From the NCBI RefSeq assembly GCF_003732545.1, contig NZ_AYKF01000088.1, forward strand, positions 1 to 64,000: 64,000 nt of DNA, read 5' to 3'. This document shows positions 1-9,001 of this stretch, piece after piece (position 1 is the stretch's first letter; each line of letters begins with the position of its first letter). Origin of the DNA: Salinisphaera orenii subsp. halophila YIM 95161 (GTDB lineage: Bacteria; Pseudomonadota; Gammaproteobacteria; Nevskiales; Salinisphaeraceae). The translations under genes and the position numbers were made by a program. Under the pieces are notes generated by a model. The model worked only from the letters and a program-made list of their open reading frames with translations. It did not search any database and was not told where the DNA came from.

Positions 1-156
1 TCCACATGTGAAAGCCGGATTCTCGGTAAGCTCCGCCTAACCTGCAATGCTTAAGTGAACAGCATTACGCCGTGGCGGGCCGTTCTTAGCTATTGGTCGC
101 AGATTCGAGGCAAATCAAAGCAGGCCAATGGTTACATTCGTTACCGCGAATGATGC

Positions 157-184
157 GGTGGCCGGATTTTTACGGCCGGCCACC
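157..184 (-). terminator. Stem-loop downstream of the transporter pseudogene
   Basis: Nine-base arms at 157-165 and 176-184 pair perfectly around a 10-nt T-rich loop, about 50 nt beyond the stop codon of the minus-strand gene. No clear T-tract follows on the minus strand, so it may be a factor-assisted terminator or simply a chance hairpin. The remaining bases at the left edge (1-156) show no gene that I can support. Confidence 0.25.
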
Positions 185-236
185 TGCGACGCCGCGCCTT
201 ACGTGGCGCGACGCGCAGGCACGGACTCTGGCAGGC

Positions 237-1413
237 CTAGATCAACAGCAACGCCCCAATCGCCACACCGGTAACCAGCATGATCACGACACAGAAGCCC
301 ATGATGTCCCGGGCCTTGAGGCCGGCGATGGCGAGTGCGGGCAGGGCCCAGAAGGGCTGGATCATGTTGGTCCAGGCGTCGCCCCAGGCGAAGCCGGTGA
401 TGACGTTGCCGATATCGGCGTTGAGCGACTGCGCGGCTTCGATGAGGATCGGCCCCTGCACGGCCCACTGGCCGCCGCCGGAGGGGATAAAGATGTTGAT
501 GAAGCCGGCCGACAGGAAGCTGATGAACGGCAGGGTGTGGGCGGTGGAAATGCTCACGAAGCCGTTGGCCAGCTCGGCCGCGAGGCCGGAGGCGCTCATC
601 ATGCCCATGATCCCGGCATAGAACGGGAACTGGATGAGCACGCCGGCCACGCCGCGCACGGCTTCGTCCAGCGTTTCCAGAAAGGCCTTGGGGCTGCCGT
701 GCAGGGCCAGGCCCAGAAAGATCAGCACGAAGATGACGATGTTGAGGTTGAGCCCGCCGCCGGTGAAGGCATAGGCGAGCACCGCGGCGAAGCCGAGTGC
801 GGCGCTGATCCAGGCCAGCCATTTGGACTGTTCCAGGCGTTCGGCCGGGCGCGTCTGCTCGTCGTGGGCACGCTCGGCGGCCGGGGCGTCCTCGAGCTGG
901 TCGGCCTTGACGGTAACGGGGTCCTTGATGCCGCGCATCATCAGCCCGCAGACGATCGGCATGCCAGATGATGAAGCCGGCATAGGCACTGGCGACCAGC
1001 AGGCGGTAATCCACGCCCTCGACACGGCGGGCGAGTTCACGCGCGAGAATCGCGCCCACGACCAGGCCGATGCCCCAGTTGAACCAGGTGACCACCAGCG
1101 ACACGAAGCTGACCGTGACCACCGCGCGTACCGGCGTGCGGGCGACGGTGGCGATACGCGAGACCAGGCTCATGAACAGCGGCGTCTTGGCGACGGTGAA
1201 GCCGGTGACCAGCATCAGCGCCATCTGCATGGCAAAGCTGAGCAGGTTCCAGAAGCCGTCCTGCCAGAAGCCGAGCATCGCGACCGGGCCGTGGCCCTGA
1301 AAGATCATGCCCGCGGCGAACACCACCAGCGTGATGATGAGTACCAGGATCAGTGGATCGGGCAGATAGCGGTCGAATACGCGGACACAGCCGCGGGTGA
1401 GTGCACTGAACAT
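237..1413 (-). pseudogene. Short-chain fatty acid transporter (AtoE/TIGR00366-like), frameshifted and internally deleted
   Basis: Intact members of this family are membrane permeases of roughly 440-460 residues that import short-chain fatty acids such as acetoacetate or butyrate. The first ~150 codons (1413 down to about 960) give a normal start and transmembrane segments ending in GFIIWHA. The rest of the family match (from MPIVCGLMM, about 960 to 237) continues in another frame and ends in GALLLI. The section normally found after the WH motif is missing, so about 50-60 residues are lost as well as the frame. The junction sits in a GGCATGCC repeat-like stretch, which suggests a short-homology deletion. 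It follows the ornithine cyclodeaminase-family gene by 47 nt and was probably the last gene of that operon. A sequencing or assembly collapse at the junction is the alternative. Confidence 0.75.
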
Positions 1414-1460
1414 GGTGGAATCCCCCTTCCTGAGCCGTCGGGCTCGTTATCGATAGAAAA

Positions 1461-2396
1461 TCAGGTCTGGTGTGCTTCGTAGATGAGCGTCGCGCTGGCC
1501 AGATCTTCCAGCGCGGTGCCCACCGCCTTGAATACGGTGATTTCGTTATCGTGTTCGCGCCCGGGGCGTTCGCCGCGGCACAGGCTGGCCAGATCGGCCT
1601 GGATATCGGTTTCGGCGAGCGCGCCGCTGCGGATCGGCTCGATCAGATCGCCGCTTTCATGCAGGGCGCCGAATACGTCCACGAACACACGGGCGCGCTC
1701 GAACACCTCGTCGTCGGCTTCGCGCATGGCGGGCGAAAAGCTGCCGATGAGATCGACATGCACGCCCGGCTGCAGCCAGGCGCCGCGAATGAGCGGCGCG
1801 GTAGACAACGTGGCCCCCACCACGCAATCCGCCGCGCGGACCGCGGCTTCGAGATCGGTGACGACGTCGGCCTCGAAGCCCTGCGCGTTCAGATCGCGCA
1901 CCAGGCGTTCAGCGTTGGCGGCGGTCGGGTTCCAGACACGCACGCGTTCGATCGGGCGCACGCTGGCATAGGCCTCGGCCATGAGCGAGCCGATACGCCC
2001 GGCGCCGAGCACGAGCAGTTCGCGGGCGTCCTCGCGGGCGAGATAGGACGCCCCGAGTGCAGAAGCCGCCGCGGTACGGCGTGCAGTGATCTGGTCGCCG
2101 TCGATCATGGCCAGATGCTTGCCGGTATCGGCATCGCACAGCAGATAGCTGGCATGCAGGCCCGGCATGCCGCGCTTGCCGTTGCCGGGAAACACGCTCA
2201 CCACCTTGATGCCCATATAGCGTTCGGACCATGCCGGCATGAGCAGCAGCGTGCTGTCGTCGGCGTTGCCCACGCCGTGGTGATGATGGCGTTCGGGCGC
2301 TTCACAGCCGGCCACGAAGGCGTCGCGCAACGTGGGCACGAGACGATCGAAGGCCAGGCAGGCACGGGCGGTTTCGGCATCCAGGGTCAACATCAC
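1461..2396 (-). CDS. Ornithine cyclodeaminase / mu-crystallin family protein
   Basis: The 311-residue product matches the ornithine cyclodeaminase/mu-crystallin family along its length. These cytoplasmic NAD(P)-dependent enzymes either deaminate and cyclise ornithine or reduce cyclic ketimines and related imino acids. Visible signatures are the substrate-side stretch KVVSVFPGN with GLHASYLL, the conserved MIDGDQITARRTAAASALGA helix (about residues 98-117), and the nucleotide-binding turn VLGAGRIGSLMAEAY (about 129-143). The length is normal for the family (310-350). It lies 73 nt downstream of the large molybdenum enzyme on the same strand and 47 nt before the transporter pseudogene, so co-transcription is likely. 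The exact substrate cannot be read from sequence. The gene starts ATGATG and either codon could be used. Confidence 0.85.
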   Translation of the reverse strand: MMLTLDAETARACLAFDRLVPTLRDAFVAGCEAPERHHHHGVGNADDSTLLLMPAWSERYMGIKVVSVFPGNGKRGMPGLHASYLLCDADTGKHLAMIDGDQITARRTAAASALGASYLAREDARELLVLGAGRIGSLMAEAYASVRPIERVRVWNPTAANAERLVRDLNAQGFEADVVTDLEAAVRAADCVVGATLSTAPLIRGAWLQPGVHVDLIGSFSPAMREADDEVFERARVFVDVFGALHESGDLIEPIRSGALAETDIQADLASLCRGERPGREHDNEITVFKAVGTALEDLASATLIYEAHQT

Positions 2397-2469
2397 GGCG
2401 TCCAGGGCAATAAGAAGGAAAAAGAACGGATCAGGCGCGGCATCGGCCGCGCGAAAGCTTCGAGCGCGC

Positions 2470-5400
2470 TCATGCGTCCAGCTCGATCGCGGTTAAGGGC
2501 ACCGCCTGACAGGTCAGGCAGATATCATCGTCCAGCGCGCCGGTATCCACCGCGGTGTGTACACGCCCGGCCACGAGCTTGAGCGCGCAGCTCTCGCACT
2601 GGCCCGCCCGGCAGCCGCTGGGCAGCTCGATGCCTTCGGCGTCGGCGCTGTCGAGAATCGAGGCGCTGTCCGGCGTCCAGGTGAAACTCTTACCCGAGCG
2701 CTTGAGCGTGACCGTCTGCGCGGCCAGCCCGGCGCGGTTCACCGGCGCGGGCGAGGTGAACGCTTCCGAAAAGATCTCGAAACCGAACACGCCGCGCGCG
2801 GTGAGCATATCCCGCACCTGGCTCATCATCGGCGTGGGCCCGCATAGATAGAAACGCGCCCGGCGATCGATCCAGTCTGCGGGGATGATGCGCCCATCGA
2901 CATAGCCGTCGGCGTCGTAGTCGCGCCCGCGTTCGTCGCCGGGCAGCGGCTCGCTATAGATATCGACCACGTCGAGACGCGCCAGCGCGCCTTTGAGCTC
3001 TCGCAGACGCTCTGCGAACGCATGCGTCGCGCTGTTGCGGTTGGCGTAGATCAGATGAATTTCCGGCATGTCGGTCGTGTTCGTCGCCGCCAGCGTTTCC
3101 AGCAACGACAGAAACGGCGTGATACCGATACCGCCAGCGATGAGCACGATCGGCGCGTCATGGCGGGTGGGCAGCGTAAAACGCCCGGCCGGCATCCGCG
3201 CGCGCACGAAATCGCCTTCGCGCAGCGTGTCGTTGATATGCGTGGAGACCTGGCCGGCGGCCGTATCCGGCGTGGCCGCGAGGCGTTTCACGCTGATGCG
3301 ATAACGCGCGGGCGTATCGAGCGCGGCATCCGAGAGCGAATAAAAACGCTCGACCTCGCTGCCATCGGCCAGCACGAAGCGCAGCGGCAGATGCTGGCCC
3401 GGGCGAAAACCCGCCAGCGGCGCGCCGTCGACAGGCTGCAGATAGACGCTGGCCACCGAATCGCCTTCGCGTTCGATCGCGGCGACCCGAAAACTACGAT
3501 AACCCGGCCAGAACGCGCGGCGTGCCAACGGGCGCACATCGCAGCGCGCGCTGCGCAGCGCGATCGCCCCGCTGATCGGGTCGCGCGTATCGCCGTCCAT
3601 CGCCGCATTGAGGCTAAAACTCGCGCTACCCACGATCGGCGCGCCGGGCAGGCCGAGATCGTCGCAGGCCTGCCACCAGCCGTAGTCGGCCACCACCACA
3701 TCGGCGGCGAGCGTGTCGTCCACGCGGGCTTTCAGGCGGATGGGCCCGGTCTGCCCGTCGAGCGCGACCCACTGGCCGTCCACGATGCCGCGATCGGCCG
3801 CGGCTTCGGTGGATAGCGCCACCCGCGGGTCGGGCGAGCGTTTGCGCAAGGAGCTGATCTGGCGATGCTGGGAATGGCAGTAATAGCCGTCCTTGGCCGT
3901 GGTCAGGCGCAGCGGCCGGCGCGTATCGGGTGCGAGCGGCGCCCGTGCCTGCGGCACCGCCGAATAGCCGTGCGTATGCAGGCGCTCGGAATAAAATTCG
4001 ACCCGGCGCGTGGGCGTGGCAAAACCCGCGGCTTCGCCCTTGGCGTTCGTTCGGGCGTATTTGCACTCGCCCGTATCGATATCGACCGCGCGCCCGCCCG
4101 GCTCGGCGCGCAGCGTGGCCACGTCGAGGCCCAGCGGCGCGAGGATATGGTTCCAGCCGGCTTCGATATCGCCGCCGAAGAAGTCGTCGGCCATGCCCAG
4201 CCGGCAGGCCAAATCCATCGCCACGTCGTAATCCGCGCGCGCTTCGCCGCGCGGCGCGACCATGCGCGGGCGCAGCTGGACATGCCCGGCCGCGCGCGCG
4301 TCGATCTCGAAACCCGGGCGCAGGCCTTCGCGCTCCCAGGGCGTGCTGATCGGCAACAGGATGTCGGCGTAGGCATTGGTCGGCGTATGAAACAGATCGC
4401 AATGCACATGAAAATTCAGCGCCTCGAGCGCGCGCTGGCCGCGTTCCACGTCCGGCTGCGAAACAAGAAAATTCCCGCCGAAACCGAACAGCGCCTTCAC
4501 CGCATAGGGCTGGGCCTCGAGCACTGCGTCGTAGACATCGGCCGCGGTGACCCAGCCAGAGGCCGGCGGGCCCAGCGGGCGCTCGTCGATGCCCAGGGCC
4601 TTGGCACGCTGGGCGTCTTCGAGCAGCGTAATGTCGTTGACGCGATTGATCGGCAGCGGCCCGTAGATACGATTGCCGCCGATACGATCGAAACTGCCGG
4701 TGAGCGCATAAAGCGTGGCGATCGCGCGGTCGGTCTGGCTGGCGTTGGCGTGCTGGCCGATGCCGGTCCAGCCGTGATAGCTCACCGCCGCGCCGGCCTC
4801 GGCGATCATTTCGGCCGCGCGCAGGATATCGGCCGGCGCCAGACCCGTGGCCGCGGCCGTACGGTCCAGCGTCCAGCGTTCACAGGCGCGGCGATAGTGT
4901 GCGAACGCCGGGCGTGCCCATACCGTCTGGCCATCGGCCAGGACGATATCGTGCTCGCCGCACAGGTCGACGTCCGCGGCCTGCGTATCGGCCATGGGTT
5001 CGCGCGTATCCACGCACACCGGCTCGTCATCGGCCTGCGACCAGACCACGAAGCCGTCACCCGTGGCGTCGAGTTGTTCCGCGCGCAGAAAACGCCCGCT
5101 CGCCTCGTCCACGAGAAACGGCGCGTTGCTCCAGCGGCGTACGAAATCGTCATCGAAACGCGCGCCGGTCAACAGCAAACGAGAAAGCCCGAGCGCGAGC
5201 GCGTCGTCCGTGCCCGGTCTGATCCGTAGCCAGAGATCGGCGGCTTTGGCATGCGCCGTGGCGCGCGGGTCGACGACCAGCAGCGCGCGCCGCACCTGCT
5301 CAGTCTGGCCGTCGGCAATCCGCGAGGCCTCGGCGAGCCAGACGCTCGAGGGGTTGTGCCCCCAAAGGATATTCAGGCGCGCCTGGGCATAGTCGGCCAC

Positions 5401-5970
5401 CGGCATGCCGCAGCCGAAGGTGAACTGGTGGGCCACGTCCTTGTGCCAGTTGCACAGCTCGGTGGCATAGATCGTGTTCGGGCTGCCATAGCGACGGATG
5501 AAGCGCTCGACCCAGTCGATGCTGTCCGACATCGGCGTGCCGCTGGGCGTGGTGACCGAAAACGCCACGCTTTCGGCGCCGTGGCGATCACGATAGCCGG
5601 CCAGCTTCTCCGCGATTTCCGCGAGCGCTTCGTCCCAGCCGATACGCTGCCAGCCCGGGTCGGCATCACCCTTGGGGCGGGTGCGTTTGAGCGGGTAGAG
5701 AATGCGTTCGCGGCTGTGGACCAGTTCCGGCGCGGCCCGGCCTTTGGCACAGGTCGCCTGGCCGGTGGGATGGTCCGGATCGGCCGTAACCGCGACCAGC
5801 CGATCGCCGTCGACGCTATTGAGCGTGCCGCAACGCGAGCGGCACAGCGTGCAAAAGCCCGGCACGTGGTGGGTCACGGCCGATATGTCCAGGAGGCGAT
5901 CATGCTTGAACCCTACCGGCGCGGCTTCGAAACAATCTAATATGTATTTTCGAGGCCTTCGTATAGACAA
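2470..5970 (-). CDS. Fused molybdopterin oxidoreductase - FAD/NAD reductase - 2Fe-2S ferredoxin
   Basis: This 1166-residue protein joins a complete molybdenum enzyme to its own electron-transfer chain. Residues 1 to about 790 are a bis-molybdopterin oxidoreductase of the nitrate reductase/formate dehydrogenase type, with a [4Fe-4S] site at Cys40, Cys43, Cys47 and Cys74. Cys173 in the stretch GSPNTIYATELCNWHKD is a plausible Mo ligand. A molydopterin-binding domain follows. Residues ~805-1055 form a ferredoxin-NADP reductase-like unit with the flavin motif RFYSLSD and the nucleotide-binding turns GGIGITPFLS and LCGPTPMM. The C-terminus is a plant-type 2Fe-2S domain with cysteines spaced CX4C, CX2C and a final Cys in LTCQ. 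There is no signal peptide, so it is probably cytoplasmic. The 5970 start codon is TTG and only 9 nt from the divergent LysR start. A GTG near residue 32 is an alternative. Substrate unknown; an assimilatory nitrate reductase-like or other oxidative role is possible. Confidence 0.85.
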   Translation of the reverse strand: MSIRRPRKYILDCFEAAPVGFKHDRLLDISAVTHHVPGFCTLCRSRCGTLNSVDGDRLVAVTADPDHPTGQATCAKGRAAPELVHSRERILYPLKRTRPKGDADPGWQRIGWDEALAEIAEKLAGYRDRHGAESVAFSVTTPSGTPMSDSIDWVERFIRRYGSPNTIYATELCNWHKDVAHQFTFGCGMPVADYAQARLNILWGHNPSSVWLAEASRIADGQTEQVRRALLVVDPRATAHAKAADLWLRIRPGTDDALALGLSRLLLTGARFDDDFVRRWSNAPFLVDEASGRFLRAEQLDATGDGFVVWSQADDEPVCVDTREPMADTQAADVDLCGEHDIVLADGQTVWARPAFAHYRRACERWTLDRTAAATGLAPADILRAAEMIAEAGAAVSYHGWTGIGQHANASQTDRAIATLYALTGSFDRIGGNRIYGPLPINRVNDITLLEDAQRAKALGIDERPLGPPASGWVTAADVYDAVLEAQPYAVKALFGFGGNFLVSQPDVERGQRALEALNFHVHCDLFHTPTNAYADILLPISTPWEREGLRPGFEIDARAAGHVQLRPRMVAPRGEARADYDVAMDLACRLGMADDFFGGDIEAGWNHILAPLGLDVATLRAEPGGRAVDIDTGECKYARTNAKGEAAGFATPTRRVEFYSERLHTHGYSAVPQARAPLAPDTRRPLRLTTAKDGYYCHSQHRQISSLRKRSPDPRVALSTEAAADRGIVDGQWVALDGQTGPIRLKARVDDTLAADVVVADYGWWQACDDLGLPGAPIVGSASFSLNAAMDGDTRDPISGAIALRSARCDVRPLARRAFWPGYRSFRVAAIEREGDSVASVYLQPVDGAPLAGFRPGQHLPLRFVLADGSEVERFYSLSDAALDTPARYRISVKRLAATPDTAAGQVSTHINDTLREGDFVRARMPAGRFTLPTRHDAPIVLIAGGIGITPFLSLLETLAATNTTDMPEIHLIYANRNSATHAFAERLRELKGALARLDVVDIYSEPLPGDERGRDYDADGYVDGRIIPADWIDRRARFYLCGPTPMMSQVRDMLTARGVFGFEIFSEAFTSPAPVNRAGLAAQTVTLKRSGKSFTWTPDSASILDSADAEGIELPSGCRAGQCESCALKLVAGRVHTAVDTGALDDDICLTCQAVPLTAIELDA

Positions 5971-5979
5971 AAGCTATAA

Positions 5980-6894
5980 ATGAAATTCCAGCAGCTGCGC
6001 CATTTCCTGGCGGTCGTGGAAACGGGGTCATTGTCCGAGGCGGCCCAGCGCTGTCATATCTCGCAGCCCTCGATGTCGGCCTCGCTGCAGCGCCTGGAAG
6101 AGGATGTCGACAAGCAGTTGTTCATCCGCCATGCGCGCGGGCTCACGCCGACCGAAAGCGGGCGCCGCCTGCAGCAATACGCCACGCGCATTCTGCAGAC
6201 GGTCGACGAAGCACGGCTGCATCTGGACGACGAACCCGCGGCCCTGGACGGCGAACTCACCGTCGGCGTGACCGAAACGATCTCGGCCTATCTGTTGCCG
6301 CGGCTTTTGCGCTGGCAGCAGACCATGCTGCCCGGCCTGGCCGTGACCTATATCGAAGACGATATCGCCGGCATGCAGCGCCGGGTGAAAAACGGCGAGC
6401 TCGATCTGGGGGTGATGGTCACCGACAACATCGCCCCCGATCACGCCTTGCGCTGCGACGTGCTGTTTTCTTCGCCGCGCCGGCTCTGGCTGAGCCCGGG
6501 CCATCCCTTGCTGCAGAAAGAGCGGATCACGCTGTCCGATGTGGCGGCCTATCCGTTCGTGCTGCTGGAAATGGACGAACACGTGAGCACCTGGTCGCGC
6601 TACTGGCGCCCCAGCCCGGTGCGCCCGAAGATCGTGTTCCAGAGCCACTCGATCGAAGCCGTGCGCAGCATGGTGGGCCGCAACGTGGGCGTGACGATCC
6701 TCTCGGACCTGGTGTTTCGCCCTTGGACGCTCGACGGCGAGCATCTGTCACGGCGCACCCTCGACGCCGACGTGCCCGGCATGGATATCGGCGTGATCCG
6801 GGTCGATGCCAGCGACAGCGCCCCGCTCCAAGCGTTCGTGGACATGCTCCACCACAACCTGCGGCGCGACGCGCTGCTCGAGCAGCAGCGCTAG
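5980..6894 (+). CDS. LysR-family transcriptional regulator
   Basis: The 304-residue product has the standard LysR layout. An N-terminal winged helix-turn-helix spans about residues 1-60 (MKFQQLRHFLAVVETGSLSE, then SQPSMSASLQRLE as recognition helix). An effector-binding domain follows from about residue 90 (GELTVGVTETISAYLLPRLL) to the C-terminus. Such proteins bind promoter DNA and respond to a small molecule linked to the neighbouring pathway. It diverges from the molybdenum fusion gene with only about 10 nt between the annotated starts, so one short region probably controls both, and it is the obvious candidate regulator of that operon. The inducer cannot be inferred. The stop codon TAG overlaps the end of the repeat element at 6893. 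Confidence 0.93.
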   Translation: MKFQQLRHFLAVVETGSLSEAAQRCHISQPSMSASLQRLEEDVDKQLFIRHARGLTPTESGRRLQQYATRILQTVDEARLHLDDEPAALDGELTVGVTETISAYLLPRLLRWQQTMLPGLAVTYIEDDIAGMQRRVKNGELDLGVMVTDNIAPDHALRCDVLFSSPRRLWLSPGHPLLQKERITLSDVAAYPFVLLEMDEHVSTWSRYWRPSPVRPKIVFQSHSIEAVRSMVGRNVGVTILSDLVFRPWTLDGEHLSRRTLDADVPGMDIGVIRVDASDSAPLQAFVDMLHHNLRRDALLEQQR

Positions 6895-7111
6895 GGCGTG
6901 TTGACGTCTCGTCCGAGCACCGCGTTGGAGACCGATCAGGTCAGGCAAGGCGCGAGCCGCGGGTCGTGGCGGGCCACGATCAAGGCACGCAACGCCGCAT
7001 AGCGGCCATGGTCGATTTTTATGGGCTGCCCAACCCATCGCGACAAGCGCTGTTTTGCGGCAAAACAGCGCTTGTCGCGCACGCGTATGGAACCTCAACG
7101 CGACACGCCCT
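6893..7111. repeat. Candidate MITE-like element with 9-bp terminal inverted repeats
   Basis: A 219-bp non-coding segment begins with AGGGCGTGT (6893-6901) and ends with its exact reverse complement (7103-7111). Similarity decays inward. It contains the long hairpin at 7039-7079 and no credible gene. The left end supplies the last two bases of the LysR stop codon. This arrangement fits a non-autonomous mobile element or an intergenic REP-type repeat inserted right after the regulator. No clear target-site duplication is visible and no second copy occurs in this window, so the mobile interpretation is inference. Confidence 0.4.
7039..7079. repeat. Perfect 20-bp inverted repeat with 1-nt spacer
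   Basis: Arms 7039-7058 and 7060-7079 are exact reverse complements around a single G at 7059. Such a long perfect palindrome could form a cruciform or an RNA hairpin. It lies inside the candidate mobile element, so it is probably part of that element's structure. It lacks a T-tract on either strand, so a simple intrinsic terminator is unlikely. Confidence 0.7.
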
Positions 7112-7377
7112 GGAACCCGGCATGCCTTCGACGAATTGTATGTTAGTACAGGCCTTCCCAGATCGTTGCCATGACCTGTAGTTTTCCTCGCAGGCCATCA
7201 CCGTCAGCGGTAACAATATGGTCATGGCCATACTTATTAACCCGGCACCAAAACAGTTGAACTGCCAGCTATTTTCAACGCGCTCGGAAATAGAGGTCGG
7301 CGCATGCCTGTCCTTTATTTTCAAGCCCTTCGCGGCCGATGGCCGCGGCGAGCACGCTAGCGCATGTTCGCTTCATC

Positions 7378-7409
7378 AACCCGGCATGAAGGTATTTTCA
7401 TGCCGGGTT
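7378..7409. promoter_or_regulatory. 13-bp hairpin in the leader of the Wadjet operon
   Basis: Arms 7378-7390 and 7397-7409 pair perfectly around a 6-nt loop, 77 nt before the jetA start codon. The core word ACCCGGCAT also appears at about 7115, and a shorter version (AACCCGGCA) near 7237, so the motif recurs across the 7112-7486 intergenic stretch. It could be a regulator-binding dyad, an RNA leader structure or the scar of an insertion boundary. No gene is supportable in 7112-7486. The sequence is visibly more AT-rich than its surroundings, as expected for a promoter region. Confidence 0.45.
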
Positions 7410-7486
7410 AATAGCGCCAGCTTCAGCCGGCTATGCGAGTCGCTTATCAGTGATGACATTAAACAGCGCGGCCGGGGGCGAAATGC

Positions 7487-9001
7487 ATGAATCAACCTGA
7501 ACACATACGCGAAACCGCCGATCTGTTTCGTCATGTCAGCGCCGAGCGGGCGACGGCGTACCGCGCGGTGCTGGATGCGTTTGCCACGGCCAAGCGTCAG
7601 TTCCGGCTGCATCTGCGCCCCGACGAAGTGCGCAGCGAAGCGCACTGGCCGGACGCAAACACGCCAGCGTTGGAAGAGGTCCAGAGCTTGCTGGCCCAAC
7701 TCGTGGAATGGGGCAATCTGCGGGGCCATGCCGATACCGCCCGGGTCGCAACCATCGAGGATTTCTATCGCGCGAAGTTTCTCTATCAGCTCTCGCGCGA
7801 GGGCGAGGCGGTGGAAACCGGGCTGGCGGCGTTCGCGCAGGCGTTGCAACGCCGCGCCGAACTACAAACGGTGGCCTTGGAGGATATTCAGACCCAGCTC
7901 GCCGCATTGGCCCGCCTGGCCGGCGAAGAGCCGTTCGACGACGCGCGCATTCACCAGACCCTGCGTGAGCTCGTCCATGTGTTCGAAGGCCTGGCCGATA
8001 ACGCCGAGGATTTCATGGCCGGGCTGGCGCGTACGGTCGAGTTGCAGGCCGCCGATGCAGCCACCATCGTGGCCTACAAGGATCGACTGATCGATTATCT
8101 TGAGCGCTTCATCGGCGATCTGGTGGCGGCTTCCGGGCGCATTGCCGAAACCATTGCCGCGCTCGAACCGGCCGACGAGCTGCTGCGCCTGGCGGCGGCT
8201 CGTGAAGCCCGGGACGCCGCGCCCGGCGACGATCAGGCCAGCGAAGCGGCCATCGAACGCGCGCTGGCGGCCTGGCGCGAACGCTGGGCCGGCCTACACG
8301 GCTGGTTTCTACGCAGCGAATCCGGCCCGTCCCAGGCCCAGCGCCTGCGCGCACGGGCCCGCTCGGCGATCCCGCGGCTGTTGTCGGCCATCGCACGGGT
8401 CAACGAGCGCCGGACGGGGCGCAGTGACCGCACGGCTGATTACCGCGAATTGGCCCGCTGGTTTGCCGATACCGAAGACGAGGCCGATGCCCATCGCCTA
8501 TGGCGCGCTGCGTTTGGCCTGGCCCCGGCGCGTCATCTGGTGCTCACGGTGGAAGAAGAGGTCGCGGCCACCACGCCCTGGGTCGCCTCGCCCGCGATCG
8601 CCATCGAGCCGACGCTGCGCGAACGCGGGCGACTGCCCAGCGCCGGCGGCGCGCCCAAGATGCGCGACCGGTCGGCCGAAAAAGCCTGGCTGGCCGAAAA
8701 GATCGCCGCCGAGGATGCGCAACTCGCCGCGGCTCGCCAGCGTCTGGCGACCGACCGGATCACGCGCCTGTCCGAAATCGGCCGGCTGGATCGGCATGCC
8801 TTCAAACTGTTTCTCAACGTGCTCGGCGAAGCGCTGGCGGCCATGCAGGAACCGGATGCGCGGATCGAACGGCTGACCTCGGACGGCAGCCTGGCTCTGA
8901 CGCTGGAGCCTATCGACGAGGCGCCGATTGTGACGATCGAAACCGATGACGGCACTTTTGCCGGGCGCGATCACTGGATTCATGTGCGGGAAGTGGAATG
9001 A
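7487..9001 (+). CDS. jetA: Wadjet type II JetA (DUF2397/TIGR02677 family)
   Basis: The 504-residue product matches the DUF2397 (TIGR02677) family, the kleisin-like JetA component of type II Wadjet systems. Wadjet complexes are SMC-like DNA loop extruders that recognise small circular plasmids and cleave them. Recognisable stretches are the N-terminal RFRLHLRP-like segment (FRLHLRPDEV, about residues 39-48), LVEWGNLRGHADTARVAT (about 71-88) and FLYQLSREGEAVE (about 98-110). The remainder is mostly helical. It is the first gene of the operon and the usual length for the family. Its stop codon overlaps an ATG (ATGA at 8998), a classic coupling arrangement. The frame opened there closes after 21 codons at 9063, because a toxin-antitoxin pair now sits where the next jet gene would be expected. 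Confidence 0.88.
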   Translation: MNQPEHIRETADLFRHVSAERATAYRAVLDAFATAKRQFRLHLRPDEVRSEAHWPDANTPALEEVQSLLAQLVEWGNLRGHADTARVATIEDFYRAKFLYQLSREGEAVETGLAAFAQALQRRAELQTVALEDIQTQLAALARLAGEEPFDDARIHQTLRELVHVFEGLADNAEDFMAGLARTVELQAADAATIVAYKDRLIDYLERFIGDLVAASGRIAETIAALEPADELLRLAAAREARDAAPGDDQASEAAIERALAAWRERWAGLHGWFLRSESGPSQAQRLRARARSAIPRLLSAIARVNERRTGRSDRTADYRELARWFADTEDEADAHRLWRAAFGLAPARHLVLTVEEEVAATTPWVASPAIAIEPTLRERGRLPSAGGAPKMRDRSAEKAWLAEKIAAEDAQLAAARQRLATDRITRLSEIGRLDRHAFKLFLNVLGEALAAMQEPDARIERLTSDGSLALTLEPIDEAPIVTIETDDGTFAGRDHWIHVREVE

